This document shows, one piece after another, positions 20,855 through 30,212 of a stretch of DNA of 64,000 bases. The translations under genes were made by a program, and so were the position numbers. The notes under the pieces were generated by a model. It was given only the letters and a program-made list of their open reading frames with translations. It had not been told where the DNA came from and ran no database searches. Source of the DNA: Flammeovirgaceae bacterium (GTDB lineage: Bacteria > Bacteroidota > Bacteroidia > Cytophagales > Cyclobacteriaceae); assembly GCA_016709845.1 (NCBI GenBank), contig JADJMA010000063.1, forward strand, positions 186,001 to 250,000, in the 5' to 3' direction. The first letter of the stretch is position 1. Every line of letters begins with the position of its first letter.

Positions 20855-21602
20855 ATGGAAACTTCTACAGAGTCTTTTATTGAAACCTGGGACCATTACC
20901 TAATACTGGGTTCGTACGTTTTTTTTGGTTTGGCTCTCCTTATCATTCTCTTTCATGAAGTGAAAGTAATAACCATAGCCAATGAAAAGGATCGATACGA
21001 TTATGTGAATACTCATGAAATAAAGTATTTCTGGTATGCCATTATCGCATTTATGATTGGATTTGGCTTATACATCACGGCCACTATAACCCCGTTGTTT
21101 CCGGTAGATGATTCTTTGAAACTTTATATAAGTATTTTCTTCCTGGCGGGTATTATAGTAATCACCTATCTTATTCTTTCCAATGTGGTTAGTATTTTAT
21201 ATCCACGATTTTTGGAAAACCGTTTGGTTCGCATTCGTAATAAACCACGCAAATCATCGGCTGGCAATAGCATGCGTAAGTTAACTTCTCAGGAAGGTGA
21301 AGTTCATTTGGAAGGGGATCAGTTGGTCAAACAAAAAAGTACTATTCACTCGGCAGAGTATGATGTTTGGTTGGATGACAAAACCGGTGAGAAAAAGTTG
21401 AGCAGTACATGGCCTATCAGCATGCAGAAAAGTGTGGTGAATGTGGTTTCTATACGATGAAAATTGATACTGAGGAAATTGAAAAGCAACCTACGCAAAC
21501 GGAAGACGGACTTTTATTGGAACACTACCGATGTAGTTACTGCAAGCATCGCGAAGCCAGGAGGTTGTTATTGCCGCTTTGTCGTCTAATGTAAAATCTT
21601 AA
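20855..21602 (+). CDS. Membrane protein with C-terminal zinc ribbon (two frame breaks)
   Basis: About 248 residues. Three hydrophobic segments (near residues 15-38, 60-84 and 90-115) are followed by a cytosolic region ending in a two-pair zinc ribbon, CGECG...CSYCK. Breaks are inferred near 21398, where one added base joins KTGEKK to VEQYMAYQHAEKCGECG, and near 21558, which restores the ending EVVIAALSSNVKS before TAA 21600-21602. I do not recognise the family. The zinc-ribbon tail suggests nucleic-acid or protein contact beneath the membrane, which is inference only. Confidence 0.6.
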
Positions 21603-21669
21603 TATCGAATATTTTAGGTTCTATAGACTACAGGTACTGCCTGAACTTGGCTTGTGGATGATCAAAATT

Positions 21670-21708
21670 AGCCACAGAATTCACTGATTAACTTGTGAAT
21701 CTGTGGCT
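21670..21708. terminator. Bidirectional terminator between convergent genes
   Basis: AGCCACAGAATTCAC (21670-21684) pairs with GTGAATCTGTGGCT (21695-21708) across a ten-base loop with a single bulged A, followed by TTTAGAATTTTTAA. It sits between the zinc-ribbon gene on plus and the MFS gene on minus, where a two-way terminator is expected. Confidence 0.75.
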
Positions 21709-21733
21709 TTAGAATTTTTAAGGATGAGATTAA

Positions 21734-22948
21734 CTATTGAGCAGCTTTAGTTCGGCTGCGCATCCAGAACAATAGAATGGTAAAGAGTACAATCAGGATC
21801 AAAGGAAAAATTACCATGGTACGAAGTGTATCCTGCCCGGCTGCCAACACAAGCGCATCGCCTTCTAATCCAGTAGCTGCTGCCTTCTCGGTTGCGCTGT
21901 CTATCCAGCCCCCAATAATGGGTTGCCAGATGGAAGTGGAGAACATACCAATGCCACCTACAATAGACATACCCAAGGCACCACTTAAAGGTATTTTTTC
22001 TGCCACAAATCCAATCATGTTTGGCCAGAAGTAGCAAACACCCATAGCGAAAAATATAGCTGCAACGTAGGCCATAGAACCTGTTTGCGTACTGAAGAGA
22101 AAAATTCCGATAGCAGTAAAAACTGCTGATCCCAGCAGCACACCCGTTTGATCAAACTTATGAACAAACTCACCGCCAAAGTATCTCCCCACAGCCATTA
22201 ATCCGGTAACGAGCGCAAGGATAACCATAGGTTCAGCACCACTCTTTGACAATAAAAGCGATGTCCATTGCTGTGGTCCAAACTCAGAAATAGCTGTAAT
22301 CGACATGCAAATAGCTATGAAAATGAAAAGCGGAGTAGCCATTGCTTTCAGGTTAGCTGTAAGAGACGTAACCTTATCACTATGTGGTTTTGGAAATACT
22401 TGTCCGTAGAACAGGTATGCATAAATTATGGTAGGGATAAGAATAATCCAGATTTGTGCCTCCCATCCCAAATTCATTTTTGTCATGAGTAGAGATACTA
22501 AGCTACCTACTACAATACCTCCCGGAAACCACATGTGGAAGCGATTAAGTAGCGTGTTCATCTGTTTCCCACTGTAGCCGTCTGCAATCATGGGGTTACA
22601 AGCTGCTTCTGTACATCCATTACCAATTCCAATGAACAATGTTGAAATCAATAAGCCTGTATATCCACCTGAATATATTGTTAAAAGAATTCCAAGAGTA
22701 TGAGCAAAGAATGCAAAAATCATAATCCGCTTAGGGCCAATCGATCGGTAAAACACTCCTCCTATAACCATAGAAATAGGAAAGCCTATAAACCACATTT
22801 GGTTTATAAATCCAAGTTGCTTAGCGTTAAGGTGGAAAGCTTCTCCAAGTTGAGGGAGTATCCCTGCCCGGATGCTAAATGAGAAAGCCGTTGTTATTAA
22901 AGCAAAACAACTGGCGTAAAAAAGTCTGATATTAGTTTTATCACTCAT
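21734..22948 (-). CDS. MFS transporter
   Basis: Inner-membrane permease of 404 residues with about twelve hydrophobic segments. Features of the major facilitator superfamily are visible: SIRAGILPQLGEAF in helix 1, VFYRSIGPKRIMIFAFF in the loop 2-3 region (the position of the GxxxD/R-R motif) and a long central cytoplasmic loop near PKPHSDKVTSL. The substrate is not readable from sequence. Its position between the maltose-type and xylose loci makes a sugar or sugar-derived substrate plausible. It lies downstream of the Nudix regulator on the same strand. Confidence 0.75.
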   Translation of the reverse strand: MSDKTNIRLFYASCFALITTAFSFSIRAGILPQLGEAFHLNAKQLGFINQMWFIGFPISMVIGGVFYRSIGPKRIMIFAFFAHTLGILLTIYSGGYTGLLISTLFIGIGNGCTEAACNPMIADGYSGKQMNTLLNRFHMWFPGGIVVGSLVSLLMTKMNLGWEAQIWIILIPTIIYAYLFYGQVFPKPHSDKVTSLTANLKAMATPLFIFIAICMSITAISEFGPQQWTSLLLSKSGAEPMVILALVTGLMAVGRYFGGEFVHKFDQTGVLLGSAVFTAIGIFLFSTQTGSMAYVAAIFFAMGVCYFWPNMIGFVAEKIPLSGALGMSIVGGIGMFSTSIWQPIIGGWIDSATEKAAATGLEGDALVLAAGQDTLRTMVIFPLILIVLFTILLFWMRSRTKAAQ

Positions 22949-23043
22949 ACTTTGTTCGTTAAGGGGTTTGATTCTAAGGTTTTAGAAATATGAAATTAAA
23001 ATGGAATGATTGCAAGAAGTTTGTGTTAAAAGGAGTAGCGGGG

Positions 23044-23739
23044 TCATAATTCAAAGGCGATACCTTTATTTTTTAGGGTTACATAAATTCGCTTATCAAA
23101 CCTGTATAACCCTGCGGCTCGGTGCGAAACCTCTTTTTGTTTCTCGTCACATTTCTTTAGCAACTTCATTTTAGCAAGCTTCCTTCTAAAGTTGGATTTG
23201 TCGAGAGTCGTTTCAAGCACAGCTTCGTAAAGTTCTTGCAGTTGCAAGAGCGTGAATTTTTCAGGTAACAAATTAAAACCGATAGGTTCATGCCGTACTT
23301 TATGCTTCAGGTGTTGATAACCATATTTTAAGATAAGTTGATGATCGTAGGGGAGACCTGGTACTTTGTGCACACTAAACCATTTTGCATCCGATGCGGT
23401 AAAACCAGGAATCAAGGAGTAGTGCTCTTCTTTTACTAAAGCGAAATACGCAATGGTTACCACGCGCTTGGTTGGGTATCGATCGGGGTTACCAAAGGCT
23501 TTAAGTTGTTCTAAATAAATATTGCTTATTCCGGTTAACGAATAAAGCAATCGCTTTGCTGCTTCGTCTATACTTTCGCTATAGGTAATCCATCCTCCGG
23601 GCAACGCCCACTTTCCTTCGCTGATCCCTTCTCCATGTTTAATCAACAAAATATCCAACCGACTGTCCTTAAAGCCAAAAACAAGGCAATCAATGGATAA
23701 GGCATCAATAACTGAGTCTGACGTGTGGCTGGCGGTCAT
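23044..23739 (-). CDS. Nudix-domain sugar-responsive transcriptional regulator (XylR/AraR-like, NrtR family)
   Basis: Protein of 231 residues: an N-terminal Nudix fold (about 10-145, GKWALPGGWITYSESIDEAA) and a C-terminal winged helix (about 155-225, ETTLDKSNFRRKLAKM). The catalytic Nudix box is degenerate: the REUxEE core reads RLLYSL, so metal-binding glutamates are missing and the domain should sense a ligand rather than hydrolyse. Bacteroidota use such NrtR-type proteins as arabinose or xylose regulators. It is divergent from xylB-xylA, with a perfect palindrome in the 72-base gap, so it most likely controls xylose use and possibly itself. Effector identity is inference. Confidence 0.8.
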   Translation of the reverse strand: MTASHTSDSVIDALSIDCLVFGFKDSRLDILLIKHGEGISEGKWALPGGWITYSESIDEAAKRLLYSLTGISNIYLEQLKAFGNPDRYPTKRVVTIAYFALVKEEHYSLIPGFTASDAKWFSVHKVPGLPYDHQLILKYGYQHLKHKVRHEPIGFNLLPEKFTLLQLQELYEAVLETTLDKSNFRRKLAKMKLLKKCDEKQKEVSHRAAGLYRFDKRIYVTLKNKGIAFEL

Positions 23740-23763
23740 GAAAGAAAATATTAGACTAATATA

Positions 23764-23778
23764 TGGTCATTTTGACCA
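23764..23778. promoter_or_regulatory. Palindromic operator candidate in the xyl divergent promoter
   Basis: TGGTCA-TTT-TGACCA is a perfect 6-3-6 inverted repeat in the 72-base region between the Nudix regulator (minus) and xylB (plus). It lies just upstream of a TAnnTTTG element for xylB, where a bound regulator would block polymerase. This is the expected place for the operator of the divergent regulator. Confidence 0.6.
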
Positions 23779-23786
23779 CAAGTAAA

Positions 23787-23794
23787 TACTTTTG
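23787..23794 (+). promoter_or_regulatory. Bacteroidota -7 element for xylB
   Basis: TACTTTTG fits TAnnTTTG exactly and lies 17 bases before the xylB start and 8 bases after the palindrome. The -33 region would overlap the palindrome, consistent with repression. The predicted 5' UTR would be very short. Confidence 0.5.
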
Positions 23795-23811
23795 GTAAAT
23801 AATTCGATTCT

Positions 23812-25312
23812 ATGGCTGGCTTTCTTTTAGGTCTGGATATTGGGAGTTCATCGGTAAAGGCAAGTTTAGTTGCTATTGATTCTGGCCAAACTGTTGTGTC
23901 TGCACAATTTCCAGAAGAAGAAATGGAAATGATTGCACTGCAAAATGGTTGGGCCGAGCAAGACCCGGAAATGTGGTGGGAATATATTGTAAAAAGTATT
24001 CGGCAGTGTCTTAATAAATCTGGCGTAAAGCCGGAAAGCATAAAAGCGATTGGCATCGCCTATCAAATGCATGGACTGGTCGCTGTGGATTCGGAGGGTA
24101 AACCTGTTCGGTCCTCTATTATCTGGTGCGACAGTCGCGCAGTTTCATTAGGCGAAAATGCTTTCCATAAATTGGGAGAAGAGTATTGCCTCTCTCATTT
24201 TCTTAACTCTCCAGGAAATTTTACTGCCTCTAAACTAAAATGGGTAAAGGAAAATGAGCCCGAGGTGTATAAAAGAATTTATAAAATCATGTTGCCAGGC
24301 GATTATATCGCTTTCAAACTTTCAGGTGAGATGGTTACCAGCGATAGTGGTTTATCAGAAGGTATTTTTTGGGATTATAAAAATTCAGATATAGCCTACT
24401 CACTTTTAAAGCACTATGGAATTGACGCGGCTCTTCTTCCAACCATTAAATCGGTTTTTTCAATTCAGGGAACCCTTACAGCGAAGGCGGCATCCTTAAC
24501 GGGATTAAAGGAGGGTACGCTTATCTCATACCGTGCGGGAGATCAACCAAATAATGCGTTTTCATTGAATGTTTTGAAACCAGGAGAAACCGCGGCAACA
24601 GCTGGAACATCAGGTGTGATTTACAGTGTAACGGATCAAAATGCGTATGACATCAAATCCAGAGTGAATACTTTTATCCACGTAAGTAACTCGGCCAAGT
24701 TAAAACGGAATGGCGTATTACTTTGCGTGAACGGGACGGGTATTCTTAACAGTTGGTTACGAAAGAATTTTAAAAGTGGCAACCCATTGGATTATCAACA
24801 AATGAATGAACTGGCAGCTAACGCACCTGTAGGGGCTACTGGTTTTATTGATGTTACCTTTCGGGAATGGTGCCGAGCGAATACTTGAAAGCAAAAGCAT
24901 TCAATCTTCCTGGCATGGATTAGATTTCAATAGACACACACAAGCACATGTTTTTCGGGCTGCGCAGGGAGGTATTGTGTTCGCGTTAAAATATGGTTTT
25001 GAAATTCTTCAAGCCATGGGTATCAAGTCGAGCGTGATCAGAGCCGGCCATGCAAATATGTTTTTAAGTCCGGTGTTCAGGCAGGCCTTTGTCAATACGA
25101 TGGGAGTACCACTCCAATTATATGATACCGATGGAGCGAAGGGTGCTGCTCTGGGTGCGGGTGTTGGAGCCGGAATTTATTCTGATTTTAGTGAGGCCTT
25201 TCAGGGATTAAATCAACTACATGAAGAGATGCCCGAAGTCGCCAGCAGTAAAAGTTATGATGAAGCCTATTCACAATGGAAGGAAATTTTGATAAGTAAA
25301 TTGGAACAATAA
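23812..25312 (+). CDS. xylB: Xylulokinase (one frame break)
   Basis: FGGY kinase of about 499 residues phosphorylating D-xylulose. Present are LLGLDIGSSSVKASL at the N-terminus, GIAYQMHGLVAVD and SIIWCDSRA (sugar binding), the ATP motif TAATAGTSGVIYSV and, after the break near 24855, LPFGNGAERIL, GIKSSVIRAGHANMFLS and GAKGAALGAGVGAG. One base is missing around VTF/LPFGNG. It is transcribed with xylA 11 bases downstream. The divergent Nudix regulator and the upstream palindrome suggest xylose-responsive control. Confidence 0.92.
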
Positions 25313-25323
25313 ACTAACATATC

Positions 25324-26652
25324 ATGAAAGTTATCAGAGGGAATAAAGAATATTTTAAAGGCGTACGTGCCATTAAGTATGAAGGAAAAGAATCGGATAA
25401 TCCGCTGGCGTTTAAATTCTACAATTCTAAAAAGAAAGTAGGTAAGAAAACCATGGAGCAACACATGCGTTTTGCGATAGCTTACTGGCATACCTTCTGT
25501 GGCACTGGGGGCGATCCGTTTGGTCCGGGTACTAAAAACTTTCCCTGGTCAACTGCGGGTGATTCTGTGCAGCGCGCAAAAGATAAAATGGATGCTGCAT
25601 TTGAGTTTATTACAAAAATAGGAGCGCCTTTTTATTGTTTCCATGATTATGACTTGGTCGAAGAGGCGCCTACACTTAAAGAATCAGAAAAGCGACTACG
25701 CGTTATTGTAGATTACGCAAAGGAAAAACAAAAAGCATCGGGTGTAAAACTTTTGTGGGGTACCGCAAATTTATTCTCAAACCCGAGGTATATGAATGGC
25801 GCAGCAACCAACCCTGATTTTAATGTGGTTTGCTATGCAGCCAATCAGGTAAAGAATGCCATTGATGCTACGATTGAATTAGGTGGCTCCGGCTACACTT
25901 TTTGGGGTGGGCGAGAAGGATATATGTCGCTTCTGAATACAGACATGAAGCGTGAGCAAGAACACCTGGCGCGATTTCTTCATATGGCGCGTGACTATGC
26001 AAGAAAAAATGGATTCAAGGGGTCGTTTTATATAGAACCAAAACCCATGGAGCCCAGTAAACATCAATATGATTTTGATGCAGCCACCTGTTTATCATTT
26101 CTTCGCCAGTTTGATTTGATGGACGACTTCAAACTCAACATCGAAGTTAACCATGCCACCCTCGCAAGTCATACGTTTGATCACGAACTACAGGTAGCTG
26201 CTGATGCAGGCGTATTAGGAAGCATTGATGCCAACCGGGGCGACAATCAAAATGGTTGGGACACGGATCAGTTTCCAAATAATCTGTACGAAATAACCGA
26301 GGCCATGCTGGTTATTCTACAGGCCGGTGGGTTTAAAACGGGTGGCATAAATTTCGATGCTAAAACCAGAAGAAATTCGACCGATCTGGCCGATATATTT
26401 TACGCGCATATTGGAGGTATGGATACTTTTGCGAGGGCGCTTCTTGCAGCACACGCAATTTTAGAAGATGGTGAATACCTTAGACTGAGAAAGGACCGAT
26501 ATGCTTCATTCAATACTGGAAAAGGCAAACAATTTGCGCTAGGTAAATTGAATTTGAGTGGCTTGAGCGTGTTGGCGCATCGTAGAGGTGAGCCGGAGCA
26601 AATCAGTGGACGACAAGAGTATTTAGAAAATATTCTAAACAAGTTTATATAA
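25324..26652 (+). CDS. xylA: Xylose isomerase
   Basis: Cytoplasmic TIM-barrel enzyme of 442 residues, the usual size of the long (class II) form, converting D-xylose to D-xylulose. Catalytic and metal-binding segments are intact: FCFHDYD-type block (PFYCFHDYDLVEEAP, with the catalytic His), YTFWGGREGYMSLLNTDMK, YIEPKPMEPSKHQYD, NIEVNHATLASHTFDHEL and SIDANRGDNQNGWDTDQFP. It is in one unit with xylB and needs no frame correction. Confidence 0.95.
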   Translation: MKVIRGNKEYFKGVRAIKYEGKESDNPLAFKFYNSKKKVGKKTMEQHMRFAIAYWHTFCGTGGDPFGPGTKNFPWSTAGDSVQRAKDKMDAAFEFITKIGAPFYCFHDYDLVEEAPTLKESEKRLRVIVDYAKEKQKASGVKLLWGTANLFSNPRYMNGAATNPDFNVVCYAANQVKNAIDATIELGGSGYTFWGGREGYMSLLNTDMKREQEHLARFLHMARDYARKNGFKGSFYIEPKPMEPSKHQYDFDAATCLSFLRQFDLMDDFKLNIEVNHATLASHTFDHELQVAADAGVLGSIDANRGDNQNGWDTDQFPNNLYEITEAMLVILQAGGFKTGGINFDAKTRRNSTDLADIFYAHIGGMDTFARALLAAHAILEDGEYLRLRKDRYASFNTGKGKQFALGKLNLSGLSVLAHRRGEPEQISGRQEYLENILNKFI

Positions 26653-26671
26653 GACCATTAAAAATGTTCGC

Positions 26672-26679
26672 AATCGTTT
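26672..26679. promoter_or_regulatory. Possible LacI-type operator half-palindrome upstream of the keto-sugar locus
   Basis: AATCGTTT (within GCAATCGTTTTCGC) matches the CG-centred AAnCGnTT core typical of LacI-family operators. It lies in the 94-base gap between xylA and the Gfo/Idh gene. There is no LacI gene in the window, and a short match like this can arise by chance. Confidence 0.2.
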
Positions 26680-26746
26680 TCGCTAAAGAAAATTGACTAT
26701 TTTACGGAAATACGAATTATCCTTAAATTCCTATATTTAATCGAGA

Positions 26747-27904
26747 ATGAATAGAAAATTACGCATGGGTATGGTTGGTGGAGGTAAAGATGCTTTCATC
26801 GGATCGATTCACAGACTGGCTGCTAATATGGATGGCCTAATTGAAGTGGTGGCTGGTGCACTGAGTGTGCATCCAGATGTAGCCAAAGAGAGTGGAAAGA
26901 TGTTGTTTCTTCAGGACGATCGAACCTATACTTCTTATGAAGAAATGATGGAGAAGGAGAGCAAGTTGCCCGCAGATAAGAGAATTGATTTTGTAACAAT
27001 CGTTACTCCGAATTTTGCGCACTTTGCTCCGGCCATGTTGGCATTAGAAAATGGATTTCATGTTGTGATTGAGAAGCCAATAACTTTTACCATTGAAGAG
27101 GCCCGTCAGTTAAAAAAGAAAGTGGATGAAACGGGTTTGATTTTATTGCTTACCCATACGTATTCGGGATATCCCATGGTAAGGCAGGCTCGCGCCATGG
27201 TTAAAGAAGGCATACTCGGAAAAATCCGTAAGGTATACGTTGAATATCCACAGGGTTGGTTGAGTAAGATGAGTGAGCGTGAAGGCAATGCTCAGGCAGC
27301 CTGGCGTACAGATCCAAAAAGATCGGGTAAGGCTGGTGCAATGGGAGACATTGGTACTCACGCAGCGCACCTGGCAGAGTTTATTACGGGTTTAAAAATT
27401 ACGCATCTCTGTGCAGACTTAAATGCCATGGTTCCGGGCCGTGCCTTAGATGATGATGGTAACGTGCTTTTAAAATTTGATAATGGAGCTGCCGGTGTTT
27501 TGATGGCATCGCAAGTGGCCGCTGGAGAGGAGAATGCACTTAAGATTAGAGTTTATGGTGAGCATGGTGGTATAGAATGGACACAGCATGAACCCAATAC
27601 ATTACTGCTTAAGTGGCTGGATAAACCAACTCAGATCTTGCGTGCCGGCACCAATGGATATATCTGTGACGAAGAAAAGTTGAATGCGCGCACTCCGGCC
27701 GGTCACCCGGAAGGATATCTTGAAGCTTTTGCAAATCTTTATCGCAATTTTGCACTGGCATTATCGGCCCGTATCGATGGTACCAAAACACCAGCGCTTG
27801 TTGATTTTCCTTCGGTAGAGGATGGAATACGGGGTATGGCCTTTATCGATAGTGTGGTAAAGAGTGGACAAAGTAAAGAGAAATGGACACCTTTTGAAGT
27901 TTAG
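26747..27904 (+). CDS. Gfo/Idh/MocA family oxidoreductase
   Basis: NAD(P)-dependent sugar oxidoreductase of 385 residues. The Rossmann start MGMVGGGKDAFIGSIHR, VTIVTPNFAHFAPAMLALE and HVVIEKPITFTIEEA (the EKP motif with catalytic Lys) identify the family. GAMGDIGTHAAHLAEF carries the DIGTH motif with the catalytic Asp and His. It begins a unit with a TIM-barrel isomerase (5-base gap), cytochrome c, DUF1080 and the ThuA fusion. That neighbourhood points to oxidation or reduction of a keto-sugar or glycoside. Exact substrate unknown. Confidence 0.85.
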   Translation: MNRKLRMGMVGGGKDAFIGSIHRLAANMDGLIEVVAGALSVHPDVAKESGKMLFLQDDRTYTSYEEMMEKESKLPADKRIDFVTIVTPNFAHFAPAMLALENGFHVVIEKPITFTIEEARQLKKKVDETGLILLLTHTYSGYPMVRQARAMVKEGILGKIRKVYVEYPQGWLSKMSEREGNAQAAWRTDPKRSGKAGAMGDIGTHAAHLAEFITGLKITHLCADLNAMVPGRALDDDGNVLLKFDNGAAGVLMASQVAAGEENALKIRVYGEHGGIEWTQHEPNTLLLKWLDKPTQILRAGTNGYICDEEKLNARTPAGHPEGYLEAFANLYRNFALALSARIDGTKTPALVDFPSVEDGIRGMAFIDSVVKSGQSKEKWTPFEV

Positions 27905-27909
27905 AAGTT

Positions 27910-28968
27910 ATGCAAACACTTAAAGGACCTGGAATATTTTTAGCTCAGTTTATGAGCGATGAGGCACCCTTCAATAATCTAAAGTCAATCTGTAAATGGG
28001 CCGCATCGCTTGGCTATGTAGGTGTACAGATTCCTACCTGGGATGCCCGGTGTATCGATTTAAAGCGAGCTGCTGAAAGCAAAGACTATGCTGATGAAAT
28101 TCGTGAGACCGTTGAATCGTGTGGATTGCAAATCACAGAATTGTCTACACACCTGCAAGGACAATTAGTAGCGGTTCACCCTGCATACAATGTTATGTTT
28201 GATGGGTTTGCTCCGAAGTCAGTTCATGGTAAACCAAAAGAACGCACAGCGTGGGCTGTTGATCAATTGAAGTTGGCCGCCAAGGCAAGTAAAAATTTAG
28301 GATTGAATGCGCATGCTACTTTTTCGGGTGCTTTGATGTGGCATACGGTTTATCCATGGCCACAACGCCCTGCCGGTCTTGTTGAAGATGGATTTAAAGA
28401 ATTGGCAAAACGTTGGTTGCCGATCTTAAACGCCTTTGATAAACAAGGTGTGGATGTGTGCTATGAGATTCATCCCGGTGAAGATTTGCATGATGGCATA
28501 ACCTTCGAGCGTTTCTGGGAAGCAACCGGTAAACATACCCGTGCCAATATCTTGTATGACCCAAGCCACTTTGTATTGCAGCAACTTGATTATCTGAAAT
28601 ACATCGACTTCTATCATTCTTTCATTAAGATGTTTCATGTGAAGGATGCTGAATTTAATCCTACTGGAAAAAGTGGTGTGTATGGAGGATTTCAGGATTG
28701 GGTGGACAGACCCGGACGTTTCCGTTCGTTGGGCGATGGGCAAGTGGATTTCCAATCCATCTTCTCAAAGCTTGCTCAATATGATTATAAAGGTTGGGCG
28801 GTGTTAGAGTGGGAGTGTTGTATCAAGCATCCTGAACAAGGGGCAGAAGAAGGAGCGCCCTTTATTAAAGATCATATTATTAGAGTAACAGAAAAAGCAT
28901 TTGATGATTTTGCTTCAACAGGAAAAAATCCATCGTTAAATAAGAAAGTATTAGGAATTATAAACTGA
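27910..28968 (+). CDS. Sugar phosphate isomerase/epimerase-like TIM barrel
   Basis: Xylose-isomerase-like TIM barrel of 352 residues (AP-endonuclease-2 superfamily). Predicted divalent-metal ligands are seen in VCYEIHPGEDLHDG (Glu), ILYDPSHFVLQ (Asp/His), MFHVKDAEFNP (His) and WAVLEWECC (Glu). No signal peptide is seen, so it is cytoplasmic. It follows the Gfo/Idh gene by five bases, the common pairing in inositol or keto-sugar catabolism. Epimerisation or isomerisation of a keto-sugar is inferred; substrate unknown. Confidence 0.8.
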   Translation: MQTLKGPGIFLAQFMSDEAPFNNLKSICKWAASLGYVGVQIPTWDARCIDLKRAAESKDYADEIRETVESCGLQITELSTHLQGQLVAVHPAYNVMFDGFAPKSVHGKPKERTAWAVDQLKLAAKASKNLGLNAHATFSGALMWHTVYPWPQRPAGLVEDGFKELAKRWLPILNAFDKQGVDVCYEIHPGEDLHDGITFERFWEATGKHTRANILYDPSHFVLQQLDYLKYIDFYHSFIKMFHVKDAEFNPTGKSGVYGGFQDWVDRPGRFRSLGDGQVDFQSIFSKLAQYDYKGWAVLEWECCIKHPEQGAEEGAPFIKDHIIRVTEKAFDDFASTGKNPSLNKKVLGIIN

Positions 28969-29043
28969 AATTATCGGTTGTAAGTTTTATCGCTTTGAGT
29001 AGGTAGACGCTTTATAAAGAACAACAAACTAAATTTAATAAAT

Positions 29044-29457
29044 ATGAAAACTCTAAAATCAATTTGCCTGATAGTTGTACTAACAATCGGCTTAGCAGCA
29101 TGTGGCTCAAAAAAGGAAGCCACCACCACCGCGACTGAAGACTATGGCACGCCAGATGAAAGTGGCCAGAAAATAGCTTCTGTAGATGCCATCACACAAG
29201 GAGAATCACTTGTTAATGCCAGTGATTGTAAGACCTGTCACCATCGAAACGATAAATTAATTGGCCCTGCACACCTGGATGTTGCCAAAAAATATGATTT
29301 CACAGCTGCCAACGTAACTCTTCTGGCTGATAAAATAATCAATGGGGTAGTGGAGTTGGGGCGAGTACCAATGAGTCCACACCCTGACATTACCAAGGAA
29401 AATGCAGAGAAAATGGCTAAGTATGTTTTGTCCCTTGACGGAGAAAAAGAACATTAA
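29044..29457 (+). CDS. Small cytochrome c lipoprotein
   Basis: Lipoprotein of 137 residues: MKTLKSICLIVVLTIGLAAC is signal plus lipobox. A single class I haem site CKTCHH (CxxCH) lies at about residues 63-67, and the distal Met is probably in GRVPMSPHP. The protein ends with MAKYVLSL, typical of the C-terminal helix. Its haem domain closely parallels the one inside the ThuA fusion downstream (SDCKSCHLTDEKSAGP versus SDCKTCHHRNDKLIGP), suggesting a duplication and a shared electron path. It probably accepts electrons from a periplasmic sugar dehydrogenase. Confidence 0.85.
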   Translation: MKTLKSICLIVVLTIGLAACGSKKEATTTATEDYGTPDESGQKIASVDAITQGESLVNASDCKTCHHRNDKLIGPAHLDVAKKYDFTAANVTLLADKIINGVVELGRVPMSPHPDITKENAEKMAKYVLSLDGEKEH

Positions 29458-29459
29458 TA

Positions 29460-30179
29460 ATGAAGCAATATTTGGCCGTTAGCATTCTTTCAATTTTTTC
29501 GATTGCCGCCTTTGCACAAAAAGCAAATACCCTAACGGCACAGGAAAAAAAAGAGGGGTGGAAATTATTGTTCGATGGTAAAACCACAACCGGTTGGCGC
29601 AATTTTAACAGCGATAAGATTAATCCCGGATGGAAGGTAGCTGATGGTACACTTTATCTAGATACAACTAAGGTTAATGGAAAAGGAGTTGCTGCCGGAG
29701 ATATTGTTACCGTTGACGAGTACGAAAATTATGAATTGTCAATTGACTGGAAGATTCAGGCATGTGGTAATAGTGGAGTTATTTTTAATGTTCAGGAAGG
29801 CAGCAAATATACGGCCAGCTACCAGACTGGCCCTGAGATGCAGGTGTTGGATAATGCTTGCCACCCCGATGCGAAAATCATCAAACACCGCGCTGGTGAT
29901 TTATATGATTTGATTTCATGTTCTACGGAAACGGTAAAGCCAGCAGGAGAATGGAATCAGGCCAAACTAATCGCGAATAAGGGGCATTATACGTTTTGGC
30001 TCAATGGAGTTAAGACTGTTGAGTTTGACATGGGTACGCCTCAATGGAATGAAATGGTGGCTGGAAGTAAATTCAAAAACATGCCTGACTTCGGAAAATT
30101 TACAAAAGGAAGAATTGATTTACAGGATCATGGTAACATGGTGTCCTTTCGCAACATCAAAATAAAAGAGTTAAAATAG
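29460..30179 (+). CDS. DUF1080 (3-keto-glycoside hydrolase-like) secreted protein
   Basis: Protein of 239 residues with signal peptide MKQYLAVSILSIFSIAAFAQ and a DUF1080 jelly-roll domain (GWKLLFDGKTTTGWRNF, CGNSGVIFNVQEG, MQVLDNACHPDA, RIDLQDHGNMVSFRNIKIK). Known members cleave 3-keto-glucosides or 3-keto-disaccharides. It starts three bases after the cytochrome c stop and directly precedes the ThuA/PQQ fusion, fitting an oxidise-then-cleave glycoside pathway in the periplasm. Substrate not determined. Confidence 0.85.
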   Translation: MKQYLAVSILSIFSIAAFAQKANTLTAQEKKEGWKLLFDGKTTTGWRNFNSDKINPGWKVADGTLYLDTTKVNGKGVAAGDIVTVDEYENYELSIDWKIQACGNSGVIFNVQEGSKYTASYQTGPEMQVLDNACHPDAKIIKHRAGDLYDLISCSTETVKPAGEWNQAKLIANKGHYTFWLNGVKTVEFDMGTPQWNEMVAGSKFKNMPDFGKFTKGRIDLQDHGNMVSFRNIKIKELK

Positions 30180-30212
30180 AGATCACTTGTCGAAAGAGGT
30201 TATCAGATCATC

